DNA of 10,498 bases, from NCBI GenBank assembly GCA_031287585.1, contig JAITST010000158.1:1-10498 (forward strand), in the 5' to 3' direction. Source of the DNA: Planctomycetaceae bacterium. Lineage in GTDB: Bacteria > Planctomycetota > Planctomycetia > Pirellulales > Thermoguttaceae. The number at the start of each line of letters is the position of its first letter. Within the stretch, counting starts at the first letter, position 1. The notes under the pieces were generated by a model that was not told the DNA's origin, ran no database searches, and was given only the letters and a program-made list of their open reading frames with translations. A program made the position numbers and the translations under genes. This document shows positions 1 through 5,755 of this stretch, piece after piece.

Positions 1-120
1 CCGTAAAACAATAAAACGCTCTTGACATATCAATAGACGATGGAGTTTTCTGCCTATCGTTATACAGGTAACGTTTGAAAATTGCGTTACTTACATTAGC
101 ACTTAATAGATGTTGACAAG

Positions 121-267
121 AAATCCTTACCCGTAGGGGTTAAATATAGATAACCCCGTGCGGCAGCACGGGGAAAAGACACACCTGGAAGCCGAACCCC
201 GCAAGGGGTTCAACTAGTCGGTTGCTGTTTGCAACACTTTGTTCAACCCCTTACGGGGTAAGGGTTT
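121..267 (+). repeat. Multi-stem inverted-repeat element, possible structured RNA
   Basis: An outer helix pairs 121-141 with 245-267 (about 21 pairs, two single-base bulges and one G-U pair). It encloses three local hairpins. The first is a perfect 8-bp stem CCCCGTGC/GCACGGGG (154-161, 166-173) with loop GGCA. The second is a 7-bp stem GAACCCC/GGGGTTC (194-200, 205-211) closed by a GCAA loop, which is a GNRA tetraloop on this strand. The third is GTTGC/GCAAC (221-225, 231-235). The GNRA loop and the G-U pair favour the plus strand as the RNA. The same CCCC-n-GGGG motif recurs in all parts, so a dispersed palindromic repeat is an equally good reading. No promoter, terminator or associated transposase is visible. 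The pairing is seen directly; any function is unknown. Confidence 0.6.
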
Positions 268-370
268 ACATTGTTTATTGACAACAAGTGTCACCCGATA
301 CGTTTGATGTTCCATAATCAACATTTTGAGTTACGATTACATCGCGACACAAACAATTCTCAATCGTGTT

Positions 371-392
371 CATCCAGAAAAAAATCTGGATG
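371..392. repeat. Perfect 8-bp hairpin with A6 loop
   Basis: CATCCAGA (371-378) pairs perfectly with TCTGGATG (385-392) around a loop of six A residues. Neither strand has a T-tract directly after the stem, so it is not a standard intrinsic terminator. It lies about 125 bases past the stop of the minus-strand toroid protein gene and could still end or protect that transcript. Confidence 0.45.
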
Positions 393-517
393 AGTTATTC
401 TCTGATGGATACTTAGAGATTCCCTCATATCACAGTGTAACCACCGTTACGGCTATAAAATTGTTCCGCTATTTTGTGTCCTCATTTTTGCGATGAGTGA
501 AGTTAGTAAATGTGTTG

Positions 518-2107
518 TTACTGTTTCCGATACAGCGGCAAATATCTGTACGGTACTTCCAGTATCATTACCGCCAGAGCCGTGTTGTATAGCCGACCGC
601 CTTTGTCGCTGTAATGGTCGGGAACGTACCAACTTCCGCTGTCGTGAGCGTTTTTGGATTGTGTTGCTACCAAGTGGTCTCGCAATTCTTTGAACCATTC
701 TTCCCAGCCGTCGCCGCCGTAGTGGTGTAGAACTAGCGACGCTATGTAGGCGTAGTAAATGTTACATTCGTTTCGTCCCAGCAACGGTCGCCACTCCTTT
801 ATCAGTTCTACGCCGTTATCCAGTGTCGGTTCTCCCGGTTGCCAACCTAAGTAGATTCTGCACAAGTTACCCAACGCGGTACACGTTTTCCGCGAGTCCC
901 GCCCGATTCCGTAACTGTGTATCTTTTCAGTTTCTAAAATGTACGTATATTGTCTGCCCTCATCGTACTGTATCAAGTCTAAAAAATCGTTCGCGCGATA
1001 TAACGTTGGCTTCGGCACAACTACGCCCGCCTCCGCCGCTCCTTTCATCGCCATCAATTGCCAACCCGTTACCGAAACATCGCCCGGCGTTTCGCGGGGC
1101 GTGTAACGCCAGCCGCCGGTGTGTTGTATATCCTGCGACTTCACGATGAAGTTCACACCGCCTTGCGCACGTGCCGCGAGTGCCGCTTTGATTTTCCCGT
1201 CCTTTACCATCGCCGCCGCCTCGACCAGTGCCAACACCGCTATCGCTTGCGAATACATTCCTTGTTGGTACGGAAAGTCGCGGAAGTCGATGCTGCCGTC
1301 GATTTTGTTTTCGGTACCGTGTTTCAGCAGCCAACTCAATCCTCTGTCAACATTCCGCCAATACTTACTACCTGTCTCGCGTTCAGGAGTGTAACCTGCA
1401 CCGAGAAACGCGAGAATCGAAATCGACGTTGCCGCGACACGGCTCGGGTGCGTGCCGCCGTTAGTACAAAGACCGTTACCTGACGATTCGGAATCGTCCT
1501 TATCGAAATTGAATTTCCAGCCGCCATCCTTGTTTTGCTGTGCGGCAATCCACGCTAGCCCCGCCTCGACCGCATTCTCCGACTCGCGGCTCGTTTCGCC
1601 AAATGCCCGCAACTTCGCGCGGTTCTCAACATTGCGACCGCCAACACCGCCGCCGCTGATAAACGTTCCGGTACGACCGATGTTACTTAATGTTGGAGGC
1701 AGTCCTTCGCCTACGTTATGTTGTTCGGTTACGTTCGATTCGATTTCACCATTGTTAGCGGCATCGGCGGGATTATCGTCGGACTGATTGCTGGTATCGG
1801 CGTTCGTGTTCGTGGTTTCAGTAACGGGTTCGTTGGATTGAACGTTGACCGGTGAAACATTCACCGATTCTTCACTCGTACTATCATCATCAACAACAGA
1901 ATCCAGACGCGAGTTCATAACAATAAGACCATCACGAAAGCCAGCACCACCGCTCGGAATCGCAATAGACATCAGAATCAACAGAATAACCACAACAGCG
2001 TGCAACGCAATACTGAACGCGTAACTGTTCAGTTCATAACTATCAAGCCAACGCCGCAAAATTTGCGAGAAAGCCGGTTTGCGTTTTTTGTTTTTGTTGA
2101 CTTGCAC
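518..2107 (-). CDS. Membrane-anchored squalene-cyclase/prenyltransferase-like toroid protein
   Basis: The 529-residue protein has a short basic N-terminus (residues 1-20), one hydrophobic segment (about 30-50), a low-complexity linker rich in Asn, Ser, Thr, Asp and Glu (about 65-140), and an alpha-alpha toroid domain (about 175-529) like the squalene cyclase and prenyltransferase beta-subunit fold. Toroid hallmarks are QQNKDGGW at 190-197 (a QW-type repeat), GGWRY at 331-335 followed by GDVSVTGWQ at 342-350, and GSWYVPD at 491-497 near the C-terminus. I see no DxDD catalytic motif of triterpene cyclases, so an enzymatic cyclase role is not supported. The domain is more likely a binding or structural module outside the membrane. 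The start codon is GTG, with no clear Shine-Dalgarno sequence; no later start would keep the membrane segment intact. It is the third of three minus-strand genes. Planctomycetes commonly encode several proteins of this type, of unknown function. Confidence 0.85.
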   Translation of the reverse strand: MQVNKNKKRKPAFSQILRRWLDSYELNSYAFSIALHAVVVILLILMSIAIPSGGAGFRDGLIVMNSRLDSVVDDDSTSEESVNVSPVNVQSNEPVTETTNTNADTSNQSDDNPADAANNGEIESNVTEQHNVGEGLPPTLSNIGRTGTFISGGGVGGRNVENRAKLRAFGETSRESENAVEAGLAWIAAQQNKDGGWKFNFDKDDSESSGNGLCTNGGTHPSRVAATSISILAFLGAGYTPERETGSKYWRNVDRGLSWLLKHGTENKIDGSIDFRDFPYQQGMYSQAIAVLALVEAAAMVKDGKIKAALAARAQGGVNFIVKSQDIQHTGGWRYTPRETPGDVSVTGWQLMAMKGAAEAGVVVPKPTLYRANDFLDLIQYDEGRQYTYILETEKIHSYGIGRDSRKTCTALGNLCRIYLGWQPGEPTLDNGVELIKEWRPLLGRNECNIYYAYIASLVLHHYGGDGWEEWFKELRDHLVATQSKNAHDSGSWYVPDHYSDKGGRLYNTALAVMILEVPYRYLPLYRKQ

Positions 2108-2184
2108 GTTCGGATAGATTGGTTAGTTTAGTTGTTAGTTTTTTGGCGACTGTTCACGTTTATAACGCACAATGTCAAACGCAA

Positions 2185-2206
2185 AGTGCGATAACTTATC
2201 CGCACT
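2185..2206. repeat. Short hairpin between two minus-strand genes
   Basis: AGTGCG (2185-2190) pairs with CGCACT (2201-2206), with ATA/TAT able to extend the stem past one bulged C. An A-run follows on the plus strand; read on the minus strand the T-run comes before the stem, the wrong side for an intrinsic terminator. It sits in the 117-base gap between the zinc-ribbon gene and the toroid gene. Confidence 0.35.
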
Positions 2207-2224
2207 AAAAAAACTAATAACTAT

Positions 2225-2866
2225 TCATTTCGGCGGAAACCCACTTTCCGTTATAGCGTCGTTCGTAAGATATTGCATTATTCTTGGTTCGCTGTCGAAA
2301 AATGATTGCATAAAATTTTTCCGCATATAACTTACCAGTACCGCCTTCTGCGCCTTTGACAACGAGCCGATACCTTCGATTGAGTTCAACACTTCTGACT
2401 CGTCACGATACAACGCCGTCAGCGCACCGCGTTTTGTGATTTTGTACAAACGCATATCGACGGGATTGCGTGCCTCGTCCACTAGCAACTCTACCAGTGT
2501 GAATGTTCCCTGGTCTGGAATCGCTCCTACATTCTGTTTCGCCAACGCAAAACCCGCACCGACATTCACCCGCCACCCCTTGCCCGCTTCCCATACCGCT
2601 ATCAAACGGTCGTAACCTACGATGAAGTAACGGTTGGCAAAGTCGAGCCGCGACGGTTTTTCAATGTGTTCGTCTTCGATAGTGGGACCTGTGAGTTGAG
2701 TTTGAGTAATACCGCCTGTTTGCTTGTACTGCGAAACGGGTTCGGTTGGCTTATCGTCAATCAAAACCGGCTGCCCGCATTTCGGACACTTACGTGTCTG
2801 ACCACGCAATTCCTCCTTCGCGTTCAACTTGCTGCCGCAACTCGCACAGTAAACAACTAATACCAT
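2225..2866 (-). CDS. Zinc-ribbon protein of unknown function
   Basis: The 213-residue protein begins with a compact zinc ribbon: C7-x2-C10 and C27-x2-C30 (YCASCG and KCPKCG). This resembles the MJ0042/zinc-ribbon modules at the N-termini of many planctomycete proteins. A polar linker (about 37-72) follows, and then a soluble domain of about 140 residues starting near RLDFANRYFIVGYDRLIAV, which I do not recognise. No signal peptide or membrane segment is visible, so it is probably cytoplasmic. The start is well supported: AAGGA lies about eight bases upstream of the ATG. It is read in the same direction as the ThuA-like gene upstream and the toroid gene downstream, but gaps of over 100 bases with hairpins on both sides make a single operon uncertain. 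Binding of zinc is inferred from the four cysteines; the role is unknown. Confidence 0.8.
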   Translation of the reverse strand: MVLVVYCASCGSKLNAKEELRGQTRKCPKCGQPVLIDDKPTEPVSQYKQTGGITQTQLTGPTIEDEHIEKPSRLDFANRYFIVGYDRLIAVWEAGKGWRVNVGAGFALAKQNVGAIPDQGTFTLVELLVDEARNPVDMRLYKITKRGALTALYRDESEVLNSIEGIGSLSKAQKAVLVSYMRKNFMQSFFDSEPRIMQYLTNDAITESGFPPK

Positions 2867-2913
2867 TTCTTTTTTCCTTGTCGATTAAAATCTATTATCG
2901 TACACCAATCCGC

Positions 2914-2943
2914 TGTCGGGACAGAACAAGCACTGTCCCGACA
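2914..2943. repeat. Perfect 11-bp GC-rich hairpin after the ThuA-like gene
   Basis: TGTCGGGACAG (2914-2924) pairs without mismatch with CTGTCCCGACA (2933-2943) around the loop AACAAGCA. It lies 34 bases past the stop codon of the minus-strand ThuA-like gene and ahead of the zinc-ribbon gene. No T-tract follows on either strand, so a terminator is possible but not canonical; an RNA-stabilising or processing stem would fit equally well. Confidence 0.55.
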
Positions 2944-2976
2944 ACCGCGTTCAATTGATGTTACAATTCAAACTCG

Positions 2977-3900
2977 TTAATCCCGAAACTTCGGTTCGTC
3001 TGTACCGGGCATATCGTCTGGTATCGGAATTGTCACCTTTCCCGTTGCCGCCCATTCTGTTCCGCGCAGGAATGTTACGATGAAACTTACGCTTTTTAAC
3101 ATCTGTACATCGTGTCCCAGCGTTGTATGGAAAACACGTCCTTTACCGTATGGAATTACCATCAACATCGGCTCGTCACGGTCACTGCCGTTGTGTTCAG
3201 ATTTGTCCGCGTATGCCGTAGCAAGAATCGTTATGTCCTTTGCGGGACCGCGTAACGTGTCGTATAGTTCATCTTTGCAATGACGAAACGTTTTTGGAAA
3301 ACCTTTCGTTATCGGACTTTCCGTGTTACGTACTTCAATCAGGAACGCCCACTGCGGACCGTGACTTCCGCCGCGTCCTTGCGACGAATCGAGTACACCT
3401 TTACCGTCTTTCCAGTAAAAATACGAACCGACATTTCCGCGATTTCCCCAACCGCCGACACCTGTCATCTTGTTGTACTCTTCCCACTTCGGGAACGAGT
3501 TATCCGCCGCGTGATAACTTACAAAACCGCCGCCGTCGGCAACGAATTTCTCAAACGCCTTTTGTGTCGCTTCCGACCAATAGTCGCCTGTTTCCTCGCT
3601 GTTGTAGTTACTGACAACCACGTCATACTTCTCGAACGCCGGTTTGAACCCGGCAAGGTTTTTGAGATACTCTTCCTTGTTCGCTTCTTTGTCCTTCTTT
3701 GTCGGCGACGTTGCAACGTCAACCGTAAAGCGTCCCGACTTTTCGAGGATGTCCTTCAATACCGGCGTTGTCCCGCGCCAGTTATGGTTGTTCTGACCAT
3801 CAACAATCAACGCCTTAATCTTCGCGTCCTGTGCAAAAGAGTTATCAATACAGCACAACGCAATCACAGTTGCAATCACAAACACAATACGTCTCATCAT
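2977..3900 (-). CDS. Exported ThuA-like domain protein
   Basis: The 307-residue protein starts with a signal peptide: MMRR, then a hydrophobic core (about 5-17), and a probable cleavage site after Ala-23 in SFAQD. No lipobox is present. The mature part matches the ThuA (trehalose-utilisation) family, a class I glutamine amidotransferase-like fold. Supporting stretches are KALIVDGQNNHNW near the N-terminus, YDVVVSNYN, the GGGFVSYHAADN segment after the central strand, a HGPQWAF segment, and GKGRVFHTTLGHD near the C-terminus. The family includes sugar-related proteins, but most planctomycete members are uncharacterised and the substrate cannot be read from sequence. The start is supported by AAAGGAAA a few bases upstream; the second ATG (residue 2) has the more usual spacing. 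It has its own sigma-70-like promoter and is transcribed divergently from lgt. Confidence 0.88.
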   Translation of the reverse strand: MMRRIVFVIATVIALCCIDNSFAQDAKIKALIVDGQNNHNWRGTTPVLKDILEKSGRFTVDVATSPTKKDKEANKEEYLKNLAGFKPAFEKYDVVVSNYNSEETGDYWSEATQKAFEKFVADGGGFVSYHAADNSFPKWEEYNKMTGVGGWGNRGNVGSYFYWKDGKGVLDSSQGRGGSHGPQWAFLIEVRNTESPITKGFPKTFRHCKDELYDTLRGPAKDITILATAYADKSEHNGSDRDEPMLMVIPYGKGRVFHTTLGHDVQMLKSVSFIVTFLRGTEWAATGKVTIPIPDDMPGTDEPKFRD

Positions 3901-3972
3901 AGTTTCCTTTCGTTAATCTACAAAAGATTTCAAAATCGCCGCCGCAACAACACGGAACGGCTAACGGAATAA

Positions 3973-4000
3973 ATTATAACAAATGCGGGTGCTATTGCAA
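3973..4000 (-). promoter_or_regulatory. Sigma-70-like promoter of the ThuA-like gene
   Basis: Read on the minus strand, TTGCAA (3995-4000) is followed after 16 bases by a perfect TATAAT (3973-3978). Transcription would begin near 3966, giving a leader of about 65 bases before the ATG at 3900. Confidence 0.65.
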
Positions 4001-4022
4001 TGACGCGGGAATCTATTGTAAA

Positions 4023-4136
4023 GGATGTGTAAAAAGTTTGTAGGTATTTTGGCAGGGTATTCTATTGACAATCCCACGTGGCATTGTCACAAAAAGTGGG
4101 GTGGTTATACAAAACCTACAAAAAATTTACACACCC
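4023..4136. repeat. Nested imperfect palindrome upstream of lgt
   Basis: The outer arms pair 4023-4033 with 4126-4136 (one mismatch), then after a 3x3 internal loop 4037-4045 pairs perfectly with 4114-4122 (TTTGTAGGT/ACCTACAAA), and three more pairs follow past a bulge. Inside lies a second stem, TGACAAT (4066-4072) with ATTGTCA (4083-4089), whose loop contains the self-complementary octamer CCACGTGG (4074-4081). The element ends 27 bases before the lgt -35 box, so the two divergent promoters flank it. It could be a regulator-binding region, a small inverted-repeat mobile element, or a transcribed stem-loop. No transposase is nearby and no clean target duplication borders the arms. Confidence 0.6.
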
Positions 4137-4163
4137 ACACGTGCCAGTTTCCGAACAAGTCTA

Positions 4164-4192
4164 TTGAAAACATTCCCGTAATCTGTTACAAT
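4164..4192 (+). promoter_or_regulatory. Sigma-70-like promoter of lgt
   Basis: TTGAAA (4164-4169) and TACAAT (4187-4192) are separated by exactly 17 bases; each differs from consensus at one position. The predicted start of transcription, near 4199, leaves about 43 bases before the favoured lgt ATG at 4243. Confidence 0.7.
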
Positions 4193-4242
4193 TATCCGTT
4201 TGTCGCTTTTTGCATTCTCACCATCCACTTGAACAACCTTAT

Positions 4243-5679
4243 ATGTGTCAGACTCCTTTTTATATTCCCGCTTTACTTTGGGGGTTCCCGCTTTTTGGTA
4301 CTGAGGGGATTTTGTTTTGGCTTACGGGGGTTGTCACTGTTATTGCTATTTTGCGGCGGATTTGGCTAGGCGGTTGGAAGTGGGACGCGGATTGTACGAA
4401 CTATGTTCAACTTGGCGGGTTGGCTCTTATTGTGTTTGCGGTTGTTGTACCGAAGGTTATGACGGCTGACGGATTTCCGATTCGCGGTTACGGTTGCTTT
4501 TTGTTGCTCGCGATAGTTGCTTCATTTGGGCTTTTGTACTGGCGGCTCAAACGTTTGAACTATTTTTCTACCGACTTACTTTTCCAGATGGTTATCGTAT
4601 CAATCGTCTGCGGCATCGTCGGCGCACGAATTTTTTACGTTACCGAGTATTGGCAATCAATGCTCGTGACCGACTCGACCAGCGGAAAAATCGCGTTCGG
4701 ACAAACGTTACTCAACATTGTCAACATTGCCGAAGGCGGACTTGTCGTTTACGGTTCGGCGATTGGCGGCATCCTTGCCTGCGTCTGTTTTGTACTCTAT
4801 CACCGTTTACCGCTACTCAAAACACTCGACCTCGTTGCACCGTCAATGTTGCTCGGAGTCGCCATCGGACGGTTCGGTTGCCTGATGAACGGCTGCTGTT
4901 TCGGCGGCGTTTGCCCCGACACAGCGTTTCTTGCGTTACACTTTCCCAATGCGTCACCTGTACATTATAACCAAGTCCAGCGCGGTATGGTGCCGCTTTA
5001 CGGAATCACGTTTGGCGACGACAAAAAAGGTAACGTTAATGTTCAATCCGTCGAACCAAACTCTCCGGCGGCGAATGCGAACATTACACCTTCGATGCCG
5101 GTAGCCGGAATCGGTTGGATCGACGGAGAAGCGACGACAGTTATTCCGGTCAGCACGCGCGAGCAGGCGGCACTGGCGTTGCTCGACATAACGGCGAACG
5201 GTTCGGCGATAATTCGTTTCGGCTGCGACGGTCGCCCGGCATGTGTTTGCCAAGAGTGTTCGCAACTGAAAGGTAAAGGACAACCGCCGATTCATACATT
5301 GTCAAACGCCGCGATGTCCGCACAAAAAATCTGCATAATTACCGACAGCCAGCAACAACCGGTGTTATTAAAACGTCAACGAAACGATAAACCGCTGCCG
5401 GTATATCCAACGCAAATTTACAGTGCGGTCGGAAATCTTGCGTTATGCTTGTTCTTGCTGACGTTAGCGCATTTTTCAAAACGAGACGGCGAGGTGTTCG
5501 CGTTTATGTTGATAACGTATGCGCAGTTAAGGTTTTGTATAGAAATTGTACGTGACGACGAAATGTCATTTATGGGAACGGGATTTACGGTATCGCAGAA
5601 TGTAAGTTTTGTGTTTTTCGGATGCGGGTTAGCGTTGTTGACGGCTATAATGACACGTTCACGGAAAAAAACGCAGTAG
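4243..5679 (+). CDS. lgt: Prolipoprotein diacylglyceryl transferase with PDZ-like insert
   Basis: Lgt is an inner-membrane enzyme that moves diacylglycerol from phosphatidylglycerol to the lipobox cysteine of prolipoproteins. The favoured ATG gives 478 residues, far longer than the usual 260-300. The N-terminus MCQTPFYIPALLWGFPLFG fits the family; an in-frame TTG at 4210 would add 11 atypical residues, and neither start has a Shine-Dalgarno sequence. Several membrane segments are visible (about 22-38, 58-75, 83-100, 112-130, 170-187, 395-410, 455-470). The Lgt signature is GRFGCLMNGCC at 209-219, with the conserved Arg at 210 and Asn at 216; the distal PTQIYSA motif lies at 389-395. Between these motifs an insert of roughly 150 residues (about 235-385) carries a PDZ-like stretch (VQSVEPNSPAANANI, 267-281) and a Cys cluster (C328, C334, C336, C339). 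The usual catalytic-region His (H103 in E. coli) is Tyr-170 in GGLVVYGS. The kinase gene follows 76 bases later. Confidence 0.93.
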   Translation: MCQTPFYIPALLWGFPLFGTEGILFWLTGVVTVIAILRRIWLGGWKWDADCTNYVQLGGLALIVFAVVVPKVMTADGFPIRGYGCFLLLAIVASFGLLYWRLKRLNYFSTDLLFQMVIVSIVCGIVGARIFYVTEYWQSMLVTDSTSGKIAFGQTLLNIVNIAEGGLVVYGSAIGGILACVCFVLYHRLPLLKTLDLVAPSMLLGVAIGRFGCLMNGCCFGGVCPDTAFLALHFPNASPVHYNQVQRGMVPLYGITFGDDKKGNVNVQSVEPNSPAANANITPSMPVAGIGWIDGEATTVIPVSTREQAALALLDITANGSAIIRFGCDGRPACVCQECSQLKGKGQPPIHTLSNAAMSAQKICIITDSQQQPVLLKRQRNDKPLPVYPTQIYSAVGNLALCLFLLTLAHFSKRDGEVFAFMLITYAQLRFCIEIVRDDEMSFMGTGFTVSQNVSFVFFGCGLALLTAIMTRSRKKTQ

Positions 5680-5755
5680 TTTACGATATTCATAACAGCG
5701 GTAACGCAGCGTGAACGGTTACGTTTTCATTTTATTGTAGGAGAGAAAATCAAAT

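Larger units (their letters stand above)
1..517. other. Intergenic region without a recognisable gene
   Basis: No convincing protein-coding gene is visible in this stretch, which lies downstream of the minus-strand toroid protein gene. It holds a compact set of stems at 121-267, a perfect 8-bp hairpin at 371-392, and a 6-bp hairpin GTAACG/CGTTAC at 68-73 and 85-90. TTGACA hexamers occur at 22-27, 113-118 and 278-283, but none has a -10-like partner at normal spacing. An open frame of about 56 codons on the plus strand (326-496) has no family I recognise and no ribosome binding site. Confidence 0.6.
3901..4242. other. Divergent intergenic region between the ThuA-like gene and lgt
   Basis: This 342-base region contains one promoter facing each way (3973-4000 minus, 4164-4192 plus), a nested imperfect palindrome between them (4023-4136), three copies of TCTATTG (4012, 4061 and 4160) and two CACGTG sites (4075-4080 and 4138-4143). 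An open frame that starts inside the palindrome and runs into lgt in another frame is not credible as a gene. Confidence 0.6.

Noticed and set aside
22..283. TTGACA hexamers at 22-27, 113-118 and 278-283 as possible promoters
   Set aside because: No -10-like hexamer lies 15-19 bases downstream of any of them.
326..496. Open frame of about 56 codons on the plus strand, starting at TTG
   Set aside because: The composition is protein-like, but there is no ribosome binding site, no recognisable family, and it spans the hairpin at 371-392.
4065..4111. TTGTCA (4084-4089) with TATACA (4106-4111) as a second lgt promoter
   Set aside because: It is weaker than the 4164-4192 pair and lies within the palindrome arms; it cannot be excluded but is not supported.
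4210..4242. TTG start for lgt, adding 11 residues
   Set aside because: The added residues do not resemble Lgt N-termini, and the ATG at 4243 gives the expected MxQTxFYIP opening.
4025..4369. Open frame of 114 codons upstream of and overlapping lgt
   Set aside because: It starts inside the palindrome, contains the lgt promoter, and its second half is an out-of-frame reading of lgt.
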